Assembly (NCBI GenBank): GCA_030549175.1
Contig: JAUKUA010000002.1
Coordinates: 3,906,001 to 3,970,000 of the forward strand
Direction of reading: 5' to 3'
From: Lasiosphaeris hirsuta
Lineage: Eukaryota; Ascomycota; Sordariomycetes; Sordariales; Lasiosphaeriaceae
Length of the DNA stretch: 64,000 nt
This document shows, in pieces, positions 1-11,737 of the stretch. Made by a program: the position numbers and the translations under genes. Position 1 is the first letter of the stretch; each line of letters begins with the position of its first letter. The notes beneath the pieces were generated by a model, which made no database searches, was not told the DNA's origin, and worked only from the letters and a program-made list of their open reading frames with translations.

Positions 1-845
1 CTAGTCCGGACACGTCAAAGGGCACTATCTGGTCGTCTTGGTTGGCGTCGACCTCTGTGGATGGCTTGACTATGGGCCGCTTTTTCGTCGAGCTGACGGC
101 TTCCGTCTCGTCTTCGGCCGGGGTTCCCTTAGCAGCCTTCGTCTTTTCCTTCTCCTCCTTCTTTAGCTTCTTAGCAAGCTTTCTTTCCTCCTTTGTGGCG
201 ACCTTTTTGCTCGGGGTGGTGGCTTCCTTCTCTTCGGCGGCATCGACGTCGGCCTCGACCTCAGCTTCGGGATCAGCAACCTTAGGCTTTTTGGGTGTGC
301 GTTCGACGTCGGCAGTGACGACCTTCTTCTTCTTCTGCCCCTCACCAGGCTTCTCCCTCTCGATGCCTTCGAGAAGGCTCTCGTCATCCTCCTCTTCCTC
401 GTCCTCTTCACTCTCATCCTCAGCCTCCAGCTCCTTCAGCTTGCGCTTGTTGCGGGCCCGCTCCTCGAGGACCTCCTTTGCATTGCGGTTGAGCTCACTG
501 TCGGGGTCAAGCTTGCCCCGCTTGGCAGCCTTGGCCTGATCCTTGGTCTGCTTTTTCTTCATCCATTGTTCCTGCGCGACGAGTCACCAGCGCAAGCGTT
601 AGTCGCTGTTGATTTGTGGTATGCCGATGGCTTTGGGGAGTGGAGTGGAGCACATACGCTTTTCTCCTTCTCCTCGCCATAATACATCTTGGCTGGGATC
701 AGCGACATAAGACCATCAAAGGCCTTTGCATGGTCGCGCAGGCGGTCCTGTATTGAGGTTCCAGCAGTCAGTGACGAAACGATATTGACATTTCTCCACA
801 CCCAAGCTGGCGCCGGTTGCTCACCTGCAGGGTGGTTTCCGCCAT
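1..845 (-). CDS. RRP14: Ribosomal RNA-processing protein 14 / SURF6 family (3' end off the window)
   Basis: Nucleolar protein of the SURF6/Rrp14 family, needed for ribosome assembly. Three exons are read on the minus strand: 845-825, 747-658 and 571-1, with GTGAGC and GTATGT donors and CAG acceptors, and the frame is kept across both junctions. The N-terminus MAETTLQ joins DRLRDHAKAFDGLMSLIPAK, the hallmark Rrp14 N-terminal motif, then YYGE and EQWMKKKQTK. The rest is highly charged: acidic E/D runs and basic lysine-rich stretches typical of nucleolar proteins. About 227 residues are present. The SURF6 core should continue beyond base 1. The start is chosen because it is the only ATG giving the conserved N-terminus. 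The family is clear; the truncation is only the window edge. Confidence 0.88.
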
Positions 846-1663
846 TTTTCTACGTTCTCTTTTTTGTTGCAGCTAGAATCGCCGGACTGGAGAACGGGTA
901 TTGAGAAATCGGAGCAATGAAAAAGCCCAACGAGAGGTTGCGATCACGGAGCCGCGGGGTGAAACGAGTGAACGATTGGGCTGGTCGCAAGCCAAAAAGT
1001 CGGGAGCAGGCTCGAAGGAGGTTCGAGAAAAGGTGGCGGGCACCCACTTACTGGCGGATGAATTTTATCACCAGTGAATTTTTGGGCGGTGTGGAGTGCG
1101 CTCTGCCCCACACTTCCACCCATATTTGGATTCTGCCCAAGGCGGTGAGCTATGTTAAAGGCAGAACACCGCTCAGAGTCTTAGCGACAATAGGGGGACA
1201 ACCGCGATAAGATACACATATGACATGGTGATCGATAAGTGCACAATAGTGCGCCGCACAAGACAGACAATAGGCTATGAAGTCTAATAAAATACATGCA
1301 TCATAATAGTCATTTACATAGTGCGCACAAAATACAACCAGAAGGGCACCAAACAAAAGTGACGCAATAGGGGTATCTATCAGCCTATCTACGTATATAC
1401 AGCCAAACAACAATCCTTTTCCCCTCTTCATAACCCACAATGGGCGCCTTGCGTCGAAACCTCCAACCAACCAGTAATTACAAGCCAAATGGCCACTCCT
1501 TAAACGCCAGGCCCCCCATCGTTCGGTCTTACAAAACGATAAACAGTACCGCCAGCAAGCAATTGAGCCAAACGCCAGCCGCCATGCATTATCATATGCC
1601 ATCCATCCAACCGAAGCCCAAGGATCTTCATGTTGCTTTTCTTCGTGAAATCAGGATGACTGG
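846..1663. other. Intergenic: RRP14 promoter side and EXO1 3' flank
   Basis: No supported gene. Reading frames here are short, show no family motif and start mostly at non-ATG codons. The part next to 845 is the RRP14 promoter and 5' leader. The part next to 1664 is the A/T-rich 3' flank of EXO1. The two genes lie head to tail on the minus strand. Confidence 0.6.
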
Positions 1664-4050
1664 TCATGCATACACAAACCGAGACAGGTTCAAGGACCGT
1701 GTAGAAGGCCCGACCTCTTCAATCCCCTCAACATCGTTCTCCCCGTCACTCTCGGGAATGATCTGATCTTCGCTCCCTACAGAATTATTCAGAGCCTCCA
1801 CCTCCGCCAAATCCACTTTCGGCAGTGGAATGAGAGCTGGGTTGGACGGACGCGCTCCAAAATGGTTGCTCTCCCCGCTTGACTGCGGGCCCCGTGAGCT
1901 TGGTGGTATCGATCGACTCTTTTCTCGCTGCAACGCCTGGGCTCCGATACGCTGTAACGGCGTCAAGATCGAAGTAGCCCGGCTACTCTGCGGAGTTGCT
2001 CTTGAAGTGAAGGGCCTCTCGGCACCGGATGAAGCGGCCCTCGACATAATGGGCCTTTCAATGCTCGATGACGGCGTGGGCAGTCCATGGACAATACGCG
2101 TGGCCGCAGGACGCTTGTAGCTGAAACTTTGTAGTCGTGCGCTCAAAGGCGTCCGGGAGACAGACTCTTCTCGGGGCGATGATGCGGGAACCTCCACATT
2201 GTCGTTGAAAACAGTTTCGGCATCCTTCGCAATCTCCTGGATCGGAAGGATATATACTCTCTCGTTGTTCGCCGGAGCCTCCTCAAATATCTGGACCTCC
2301 GCAGAGGAACGTCGAACTTTTGGCGGAGGCCAGCTGTCGAAATCCGGAAGTGTCCGAAACGCCTCATCGATAGAATCGTCCGACATCAAGAACTGGTCGC
2401 TGGTTTTGGCGGCACGCGTTTTTGGCTTGCTAGGAGCAAAAAACTTGCTCTTCTCTGGGGTCTGGACAACAGCTTCTCCTGTCGGCAAATCTTCGCACAA
2501 GCGCGCTTTCTTTGGCGGTCTTGCGGAAGAGCTGGAGTCCTGGTGCACCTGGACACTGGGGCCTGCGCTGTGGCGACGGTTCGAGGAATTGGAGTCAAGA
2601 TCGTCGAGGCCGATGAGCTCGGAGATGTTGACCGTTTGCCGTCGAAGAGCCTGAGACATGTACGGTCGGACGGGGCCCGTTGCAGCCGGCGACGGCTCAA
2701 TATACGGTCTCGGCAGCGGGAACACAATCTGGCGAGGGGTACTGGGCGCCGTGGTGTTCTCCCGACGGGGATCGGCTGCAAAGCAGTTGGGATCCATCTC
2801 ACCGAGCGGGATCCGACGGTCTTTGAAGTACTCGTTTATAGGCTTACCGAGTGACCTATTTCCGAGGTTTACGGGGGCGGAGACTTTGGCATGGACTTGG
2901 CTGATTCTTCTCTTTGTTGGCGAGGGGGGAATGACAATGGCTTTGCGGGTGATGGGGTTTACGTCTCCGGCGGCAATAGCCCGTGCAACCTCGGGCTTGA
3001 CTGGCGGACCGATGAACGTCAGGTTCCCGAGATTGACAGAGGCGTCCGGCTCAGTAAGGAGAGCATTCTCCCGCTTCTTGGGGCAGAACACTCGGTGATA
3101 CAAGAAAGTCAGCTCGGCCTGCTTGAATCTCTTGAGGTAGTCGTCGGGAATGTGGTGCTTTCCCTCGAACTGCAGAGCTTTAACGACACGCTCAGGGGTT
3201 TTGTACTTCCGGAGCAATCGATATGCGGTCTTGAGCCCCACGTTTCCAAGAGAATCGAGGTAGTCGCAACCGCCAAAGATGGCCATTTGTCGAAACTCGG
3301 CGTCGGACCAGCCGGTCAGAGAGATTTCACGGACCGCGCAGAAGTCCTTTCGGTTGATCTCAATGCACTGACCATGCTTGTCCATCTTGGTCAACAGGCG
3401 CTTGGCGCCGAAGACTAGCAAATCCGAGTCTTCAGATACGATACCATTGATCAGCCCCTGGCGTTCCAAGTAGACGAGCTGGGCGTCTGCTTCGTATGGC
3501 GCAACGATATAGGGCACATTTTCTTTCTTCAGCTCCTCAATGACATGGCGAGCCATTTCGGGGGTGACGTCGATGGCCTTTTGAAGCTCGGAATATGCCT
3601 GGGATGGTTTTCCGGCTTTCAAAAGCGCGAGGCCAGCAGCTTTGCTTGCCTCCCGACGCTTCTCGCGGGATGCCTCGGTCTCAGCCTTGCTGGGAAGGTA
3701 ATCACCATCGAATACGAAATACGGAGTCACTCCAAAGTGCTTGAACAATCTGACACGGTGCATGATGTAGTGGACATATCTACAAACTGTTAGAAACACG
3801 GGAGTATAGCACATGAAGGTGTGCGACTTACACGCGGGTTGGCTTGCCCTGGGCCAGGTCAACAGCGCAACCAATGGCGCCGCGGTGAAGCCATCCATAT
3901 CCGTCGATTCCGAGGGTCTCGCCTGCATATTTCTTCAGGTCGACCGGGCGTTGGATGGACTTGAGCAACGGGAGCAGGCCTGCATATTCGGTTAGTAAAA
4001 GGCATTTCAGTTGATGAGAGGAGCAAGATCGACATACCTGAGATACCCAT
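1664..4050 (-). CDS. EXO1: Exonuclease 1 (5'-3' exonuclease / flap endonuclease, XPG/Rad2 family)
   Basis: Nuclear exonuclease for mismatch repair, double-strand-break end resection and telomere processing. Exons are 4050-4038, 3979-3832 and 3779-1664, giving 758 aa. The tiny first exon encodes MGIS plus the first base of the glycine, and GLLPLL follows in exon 2, the family's invariant N-terminus. Metal-binding acids fall where expected: D78 (FVFDGDY), E150 and D152 (YEADAQ), D171 and D173 (SEDSDL), and D226 in GGCDYLDSLGNVG, the helix-hairpin-helix region. After about residue 350 the protein is low-complexity, as in other Exo1 proteins. It contains KSKFF near residues 497-501, resembling the Msh2-interacting SHIP box of yeast Exo1. 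TMA16 lies divergently about 1 kb away. Function by homology is very likely. Confidence 0.95.
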
Positions 4051-5031
4051 CTTCGCTACAGCCCCAAATGTGCGGAGAGTAGAGAATTGGAAAAAAGCCG
4101 GCCGCGAAGACGACAGTGAGACAACCCTCAGGCGTGGACTGGGGCCATGAGGCTGTGTTCCTGTTGTGAGGGTGCTGTGGGTTGTAGCGGGTACGGGCGC
4201 TGTGAGGATGGAGCGCGGAGAGGTGATCTTGAGAATCGAGACGCGGTACCGTGTTTACTCGGCGCTTGGCCGCGGACACGCTGCACGATCTCGAGACTTG
4301 ACAATGCAGCAAGAAGACTGTGCAATGGCAATGCTCGGCAAAATTCTAGAGGAGAGAAGCAATGGGGCACAGCTGAACCTTTCCATAAAATATGGATGGT
4401 CGTGTGCGGAGGGTTGGTGTTGGTGGTGCCTGTTGAACCTGGGCGCCTACTGGGAATTAAAGTTGCCCGTTTCGCGCTCCACCAGAAAGCGCGAGCGCGT
4501 CGTTACCCCCCGCGACCGCTAACGTCGAAAATCGCTTAGGGTGGGCTGGCAGTTTTCAGGGCGGGGTGCTCAGGGATGGCCTCGACGACAAGACCCAGGT
4601 GCGTCATCTGGGATTCAACCAATTCTCGACAGAGGTTCGGTGGAGGACATATCAGGCCCAAAAATTGAGGCCCGCAACCTCTACATATGTATGCAATTGA
4701 TCCTCGGTAGCATTGGCGGTCTAGACAATACCGGAGCACCGGACTGCTAGGCAGTCTCAGTCAAGACGCACAAGACGCACCCGCCGAGTCTCCAACGGCT
4801 TCTCGCTGACCGCCTCGAGCTCCCGCCTTTTCACAACTGTTCCCTGTCCAAGCCCAAGACCAGGCAGTATGCCACGCTGCAACCACTTAAAACCTTATCG
4901 GAACTGCCGCCCCACCATTATCGATATTTTCTCTTCAACCGCAAAATTCCCCCGCCAAATCGCCAAATACACCTTGGTAGCCGGCACGAGACCACCCGGA
5001 CCACGAGCATCTCGAAAAACCTGCATTCAAG
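4051..5031. promoter_or_regulatory. Divergent intergenic region between EXO1 and TMA16
   Basis: A 981-bp region separating two divergently transcribed genes, so both promoters must lie here. It contains CTTAGGGTG near 4536, a partial telobox-like match. No TATA box of convincing context and no supported gene is present. Reading frames on both strands overlap each other and match no family. Confidence 0.5.
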
Positions 5032-5824
5032 ATGGCCAAGACACTGGAGAAAGCGAGAAAGCAGATCCAGAAGAAGAAGAATGGCGCCTCTATAGATGCA
5101 CTACATCAGTACAGCCGGGATTCTAAACGCCTTCACCGCGCCCAGATCCGAGACGAACGCCTCGATAAAATCGCATCGTCGAAGCGGAAGCAGGACAGGC
5201 CTCTTCGTTCGTATCCCGTTTTTATTTCTATCATTGTATAAGGAGCCGACTGTAGCTAATACATCCTAAAAGTTGAGCGTGTCTTCTTCTTCCAAGAATT
5301 CATTCGTGAGAGCGAGCAGCTCAAGGCAGTGGAGTTTGAGACAGTCCGGGCAAAAATCAATGAGTGAGTACCCTTTTGTTCTCAAGTAAAAGCAGTCCCA
5401 ATGACATGACCATTTGGGCTACACCATTACTTCCCCTCCCCTTGTTGGTAAAACCCCGCCAAGACTCAATCGCTTACCATCAACCCAGATATGTGCACCA
5501 GTATGACGAAGAGCTAAATGCCATCAAGAAGGAGCGCCGTCCGGGACGCCCGGCGAGTATGAGAGAGGACCTTCTCGGCATGAAGGTAGCATCGCTCGAG
5601 AAAGAGCAAAAGGATGGCTTCTGTGAGTAGACGTGGTTGAACACCTGGACCTGCATCCGCTAACCTCAGTCTCAGACATGCCAGACCTTACCACCGAGAC
5701 CAATGTCCAATTACTAGACAAGTGGGAGAAGAGGTCATGGCCTTATCTGACAAACCTCAAATGGGTCAAGATAGCTGGTAACGGAGAAGTGAGGCCTGCC
5801 CTATTTCCGCCTCAGAGCAACTGA
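5032..5824 (+). CDS. TMA16: Translation machinery-associated protein 16
   Basis: Tma16 is a small protein that binds pre-60S/60S ribosomal particles. Four exons, 5032-5206, 5273-5363, 5489-5622 and 5676-5824, give 182 aa with every junction in phase. Visible family motifs are MAKTLEKARKQIQKKK at the N-terminus, SRDSKRLHRAQ with RDERLDK, then VHQYDEEL followed by KKERRPGRP, and MPDLT with NLKWVKI near the C-terminus. Donors are GTTCGT, GTGAGT and GTGAGT, and branch-like CTAAT or CTAAC sits before acceptors 1 and 3. The gene is divergent from EXO1. Full family length is present and nothing looks broken. Confidence 0.93.
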
Positions 5825-6318
5825 GCAGTTCTCGGTGACCTGCAGACTCAAATAGCAACAGTGATACCCATCCAGCCGATTTCATGGGCTGTATTTTCAC
5901 ATTCCCAGAGCCACGTATTATGTAAATGCTTTAATTACGAATGCAGTTACTGATGTTGTCCTGTAAATGCGCCCTAGAAAGGGTTGGTGATTACTAGTGC
6001 CGAGAGCAGTCCGTAGATGAGACTCTCGCCAACATCCCCATCCCCTAGCTTTAGCTCCAAAATCGAACCCCTGTATAAAAAGTTCTTATCGCAATCGCTC
6101 CAAATTTCGTCATCCTAATTGGATGTCAATTCAAGTGGTCTGTGCACTGTAGAGTTTTCTGCCCAAAAAATCCGACCCGCTACTGCTCTTAAGCTTCCAG
6201 CTGGGATCATGTCGATATCTGCCACCGCATCTGCTCTTTACACATACAAACTCAACAATCACAATCCACCAACATAATCACACAGCCACACAATCACACG
6301 CTTCCATCTTCATATATC
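5825..6318. other. Intergenic between TMA16 and MAM33
   Basis: TMA16 3' flank and MAM33 promoter/5' leader. The last 100 bases before 6319 are rich in C and A (repeated CACA/CAATCACA), which fits an untranslated leader. No gene was seen. Confidence 0.5.
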
Positions 6319-7265
6319 ATGATGTCCCTCAGATCCATCACGCGCTCTGCGCCGCGAGCCATCTCTCGCGCCTCCTCTACCGCTGCCGTTGCCCGGTTCC
6401 AAACCGCGTCGCGGACAGGCAGCTTCCTCAAGACCAGTACCGCATCGCTCCTCCGCCCACAACAAGCATCTGCATTCTCCACAACAATATTCCGGAGAGC
6501 TGCAGATGTCGAAACGGATGAGGAGCTGTCATCAAAGCTCGCCAGTGAGATTGCTTTCGAGCAAGAGGTCAAGGACAACGAGCCCATGCCTGCTAGCATC
6601 AAGGACTTCCTTGAGAATGGCCCGTTCGAGATCCAGGATATTCCTGGTCAGGAGGAGGTCGTGCTGACCCGCACCTACGGCAACGAGAAGTGAGTAGCAC
6701 CGTGGCTTGTTTGCACAACGAAAGATTAGCTGCTAACTCGCGACGTCACAGGATCACCGTATCTTTCTCCATCTCCGACCTACAGAATTACGATGAGAAC
6801 ATGTATGATGAGGATGCGGCGCTCGCTGATGAGGAAGATGCCGATGGCGCCGACGGTCGCTCCAGGGGCCAGAACATCGAGGAGTCGGAGGAGGATGACG
6901 GCGCTGATGAGCCCGTCGTACCGTGCCGGTTGAACGTCGTTGTCGAGAAGCCCGGCAAGGGTGCGCTCACCATCGAGGCGATTGCCCAGGATGGTGCCAT
7001 CGTCGTCGAGAACCTCTTCTACTACAAGGATGCCAAGCTTGCGCACGGCGCGAGCGCTGATGCGTCGCACGCTGCCCAGAACTCTTACCCCGGCCCGCCG
7101 TTCGGCAGCCTCGATGAGGACCTTCAAATCCTGATGGAGCGCTATCTCGAGGAGCGTGGCATCACACATGCGCTGGCCGTCTTTGTGCCCGACTATATGG
7201 ATGTCAAGGAGCAGAAGGAGTACCTCTCGTGGTTGGACAACGTCAAGTCGTTTATTGATGCCTAG
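6319..7265 (+). CDS. MAM33: Mitochondrial acidic protein MAM33 (p32/gC1qR family)
   Basis: Acidic mitochondrial matrix protein of the MAM33/p32 family, forming ring-shaped trimers and linked to mitochondrial translation. Exons 6319-6689 and 6752-7265 join in phase (AA|G = Lys) to give 294 aa. Residues 1 to about 60 are rich in Arg/Ser/Ala and poor in acids, a mitochondrial presequence. The middle has the long acidic loop typical of the family (YDEDAALADEEDADGAD and EESEEDDG). The C-terminus carries LDEDLQILMERYLEERGI then YLSWLDNVKSFID, the conserved end of the fold. Two ATGs open the frame (6319 and 6322); the first is used here. Confidence 0.93.
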
Positions 7266-10200
7266 GTTGATGGCGAGCTAATGACGAAGAAAGAGCCTAT
7301 TCATGTACCATAGGGGACTTTGTAACACACTGTATTTTATTCTAGCTCTCCCCTTGATCAACGGATCTGTAGGATAGGTGTAAACGCGCCTCGTTGGTGG
7401 ACACAATAATCTATCGAGGAAGAACTGGGCGGCCTGGAATCAGGCAGGCTTTCTTCAGCTCGTTGACAACAACTGCTTGGACCAATCTCGTGGTTTTTTT
7501 CTTGGCATCTCTTGTCATTCTCTCGCTCCTCTCGTTGCTTGGATCAATTCTCAACCCCAGGTGCACCAAGGCCAGTTCTCCTTGGCACCTGCTCGAACAC
7601 TGCTGGCGTCCCAGGCCAACAGAGTTAATTGATTGACACAGCTGAACATGAGTCAGGGCCGGCATCTTGCGCAGCTCCTAGTCTAACGGGGGGTTCGTCA
7701 CAGTGTTGTGTTTCTCTTGATCATCTCCGCGCGGTATGTTTTCCAATCTTCATCACCAAGCCTCCTCATCTGACCCGAACCCAAGTGGCGAAGATGCACC
7801 ACGACGCATCACTCCAGGGATGAAGTCAACGACGGACGAATCGAAAGGATAGTGACATGTCCTACCTTGTTTCATGGACCCTCGCCAACACACGCTTTGC
7901 CCCATCCACCATAACATCCAAGAGTTCCTATCCAGCCGGGCGCCCTACTTACCGTTTCCCTCATCTTATGGCTCACCGCCATTGTGGCCTCCTTGGCTAG
8001 AAGCCCTAAAGATTTTGCAGATTTATGTGGCGAGACGGATGTCATCCACAAGCATCCAGCAATAGGGGGCCCGTTTTGTTGTGGCGATTCCTTGAACTAG
8101 TTATAGCGTCACCATACACCCTGATAAATGAGATAGGGGACGTGGCGGAGGCTGAATATATTCGTTCGGATTCTTGAAGGGCGGGAGGGCATTGGACTAC
8201 CCTAAGAAGTATCAGCTCAGAAAGGTGACCCAGAGTTGGGTACCTTTGGGGCTTGGGTTTCTTGGTTCGATTCCATTGTTTACTTGGGTGACTGGGACGT
8301 TTTGGTACATTTTCTCGTGTACCTAATGGTGGAATGGAAGGGTTAGTACTCTAAGTTTGCGCTATACAACCCCTTGAGACACGACTTTGTTACTGTCTCG
8401 CGCCGCGTAGGTATACTTTGGATACCTACCATGGCATGGCAGTTCGAGGTCATCGCGTGCCTCAGGGAAACCCGCAGCGGCTTTGCTTTGGGGGCATCAT
8501 AGACTCCCACATGTAGTACGGTTCGCAACCTGCAAGCTAAAGCCTGGCATGAAGTGACATGGTATGAGCCGCTGGTTCCCACGATGGATGGAAAACATCT
8601 TGGAGTTATTCCGGTGATTGACCCCCTTTTCTTTTGTTTACATAAATTTGATAGGAATGTTGTCATTCATTTGTCATCTTTCATGACCCAAGTAGCAAAA
8701 ACATCATGGGGTTAGATGAATCATGCAACGCCAGCAACCAGGATTTGGTAACGATGCCGTAACACCGCAAATGCAACCAAGATACGCATCATAGGTCAGA
8801 AAAAGTTAAGCTCGAGCAAGCCAAGCCCTACGTGCAGTTCCATTGTCATGGAATTAACAAATGGCCGGAATAAAGACATCTTCCCCCAGCCCCGATGAGC
8901 TAAGCAAGGGGACTCGGAGTGTCAGATGTCGGGGCGTCCGGAGTTTCTTAGCGCGATGCAGCTTCTTCTAGCTGCCGCTCCCGGTCTTCTGGAGCTGGCT
9001 GCCACACAGGCAGAAAAGCCTAGGAGATAGCCCGGCATTGGGTCATGCTTGGCTTGGTCAGGCTTTGATAAACTACAGGTCGGCCTTGGCAACCTTGATA
9101 GGTCCAAGCCAGTCCAATCATGAGATGTGATTCGTCGGATTCATACGGAGATGTTTATTCTCACCTGTTAGCATTTTCTCTTTCTGGATATGTCGCAGCA
9201 AGATTTGGCCCATGACTATCATAAGCGCGACATCTCAGGCTCCAAGTAGCAGAGAAACGTCTGTGTCAAAACTCTGATCGACTCGAATCCTTGCCATACT
9301 AGGAATCCAAGTGCGCTTATACACGGATGCATCTCGCGGCGCGTATCCACGATCGAGCATCGAATTCCGATAATTCGGCGCCCCCTATCCCGACTCGTGC
9401 TGCCAGATGTGATCAGTGTCTGGATTAAGACTAATAACCAATAAGAGTATGCGTTTAGTTACATGGAAAGCCGCCACGTCCACTGCCAAGAGCTGATTGG
9501 GCGGTTGAACCGGGTTTGACTAGGAGTTCGATAAAGGCTCAACCCTGGTCATGAAACAACCTTCATATGCCACCGAATAACGTCTTGGATCTCCACCAAA
9601 GACAAATCCGGTATTTAAGCCGCATGCAAGCCACCCGTTTGCATGCATCTGTCCTGTGGACGTCATGTTTGGGTACTTAGTAATCCTAAGCGAGCGCCCA
9701 GTAGGCGTACTGCCACTCAAGTAAAGAACGAGGCCTGCAAATGGATTACTCAATGTGTAGCTAAGGTGTCTGAGGTCCATTTAGGCTCTTTATCAAGTAA
9801 AGCTGCTTAGTGTTGCTGATAGCATGAGAGGACATGAAGTTGTACATCGACAATTCGCAGTTGTCACAGTACAACAGTGACGCAATTTTGAGTCTAGGCT
9901 CCGTGATACCTAAAGCAGTTGATTAACACGCTAGAGGCAAAAGCTGTGCCAAATGAGAATCAATCGTTGGCCTTCGAGTTCCGAATGGGAGCTTCCTGTG
10001 ACCCATCTCCTTCGTGTGGAATTGCCATACCAATTATCAATGTTGTACCTTTAAGAGTAAAAGGGATTATTATTTGCTGGAATGTCACGTTTTCATGAGC
10101 CCCCAGCCCTCTACTATTATTTTTAGCTCTTTCTGCTCTTTCAACCCACCGGATATTTTGAAGATGTGTCACATTGTCGACTGCATTCCCCAGACTGTTA

Positions 10201-10341
10201 GGATCTCTGTTCGGATCTCAGGCTGTAATTTGGAACCACGCCCAATGATACACTTTGGAATTTCCATGAGATTGCTTGTTGAAATAAAATATCTGATCCT
10301 TTTTCGAGTTGCAGCTACCACCTGGGTACCCGACACTCGCT
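7266..10341. other. 3.1-kb gene-poor intergenic region
   Basis: No supported protein or RNA gene. Reading frames are below about 110 codons, often lack an ATG and show no motif. There are no terminal inverted repeats or transposase fragments. Around 9,800-10,350 the sequence becomes A/T richer, as expected for the 3' flank of the gene ending at 10342. Confidence 0.5.
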
Positions 10342-11637
10342 CTATAGTCTGATGTTCAGTGATCCTTCTCTGTCTCCTCCGAGGCCCGTCCAGCTCTGCC
10401 ACTGAGTGATGAGTTTCCAGGCTACCTTGGGGTAGCGTGCCCCATCTCTGTCGTAATGCTTTCCAAGTTCCCAAAAACTCCGGACAGCCCTTAGAAGCTG
10501 CAGATCCTGATATCTCCCTTCCAATATGCCCCTTTGCCGAAAGTCTGCGTGGATACTTTCCCAGCTACAATCCTCCTGTGGCAATGCTCCAGATTGGAGT
10601 AGTGAAGGGTCAACGACAGGCCTGAGCTGTGTAATGTAACACAGCACAATGAGAAGCCATACGCCCCGGGTGAGCAAGAGCCTATGGCGCTCTTCTTGGA
10701 AGCTGTCAAGAAGAACTCGAAGACTGTTGACCCAGATTGGGACGCAGCTGAGGTAGAAGTCAAAAGCTGGCCTCCCAACTTTGTGAGTCCCGCAGAGGAG
10801 AAGCATCGACAGCGAAGACAGTTGCTCCCCTAGCTGCGCCGGATCGCGACAGTCAAGCTGATGGACATATTCGAGGACAGCAGCTTTGGCGACCGCGTTT
10901 GAGAAGATGTGTGAAACTTGGTGGAAGCCCGGGCCGGACTTCATGACACCACTCAAGCGTCCGTCGTAAGAAACCCGACCTATGATCTGCTCGGGTGATA
11001 AGACCTCCCTAGCCGGCATCATGAGCTGTGGGTGCGTTAGGATCTCGTAGATTGGATCCGCCCAGTCCACGGCAGACAGGGACAGAGACTGCATCACCAT
11101 GATAGCTGTCTGTAGTTCCACGGCGTCGCTGAAAAACACCAGTGGGCGGCCTAGCCCGGCGAACAGACCGTAGATCAAGGGCTTTGTCCCCGTGAGCAAG
11201 TGTGACATGGCCAGGGCTTTGGAGCTACCACCAAATTTGGCAATTTCCATGCTGAAGTAGGTCATGTAGGCGCGCTGGAACCTAGTCCGGTGTTAGCGCC
11301 GGGAATTTTGCTGAAGAGGAAGTGGCCATACCGAATATCGCCTAGGAACCGAGTTCTGTTGTCCACATCCGTGATGCTGAGTGGCGAGGGAGCCCATGCC
11401 CTGAGCTCTGTAATCTCAGATTCATACACGGCGTTGAGTTGATCGGGCGTGCCACGGAGGAAGACAACAGTTGCCAGGGCCTGGGTAGGTTAGTATCATT
11501 ATGCCTGTGACAAGACGGGATGGGTAAGGTACCGTTGGGGCATCGTTGTGGACACCGTCTGGCTGTATCAAGGCGTGCTGGACGTGCGTTTTGGCAAGAA
11601 GAGCGTCAAAGACGGGCCGGGATTGCTGCTGTCCCAT
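10342..11637 (-). CDS. Questin oxidase-like protein (DUF4243 family)
   Basis: Exons 11637-11533, 11480-11332 and 11281-10342 join in phase to give 397 aa. The family includes fungal questin oxidase and AflY-type Baeyer-Villiger enzymes of polyketide pathways. Visible signs are the Leu/Ala-rich helical N-terminus with HNDAP before ALATVVFLRGTPDQLNAVY, and the core GGSSKALAMSHLLTGTKPLI, matching the family's paired His/Leu helices. Later come GTHKVGRPAFDFYL and CYITQLRP, then a C-terminal WTGLGG. The ATG at 11637 (MGQQQS) is preferred; an in-frame ATG at 11730 would add 31 residues. No polyketide synthase or other cluster gene lies within the window, so its substrate cannot be inferred from context. 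Family assignment is by recalled resemblance only. Confidence 0.72.
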
Positions 11638-11737
11638 TTCCGAACTGTTCAGCAAGCACAACAGGCAAGGCGAGACAAGCCTCGGCATATAGGTGGTCCT
11701 TCCATCCTGTATGCTGTGAGCCGGAAGCAAGCTTTAT

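Noticed and set aside
42..539. Ser-rich 165-codon plus-strand frame
   Set aside because: It is the complement of the acidic/basic RRP14 exon 3; composition mirrors that gene's Glu/Asp codons.
7266..10341. Degenerate transposon in the empty stretch
   Set aside because: No terminal repeats, target duplications or transposase/reverse-transcriptase motifs could be seen on either strand.
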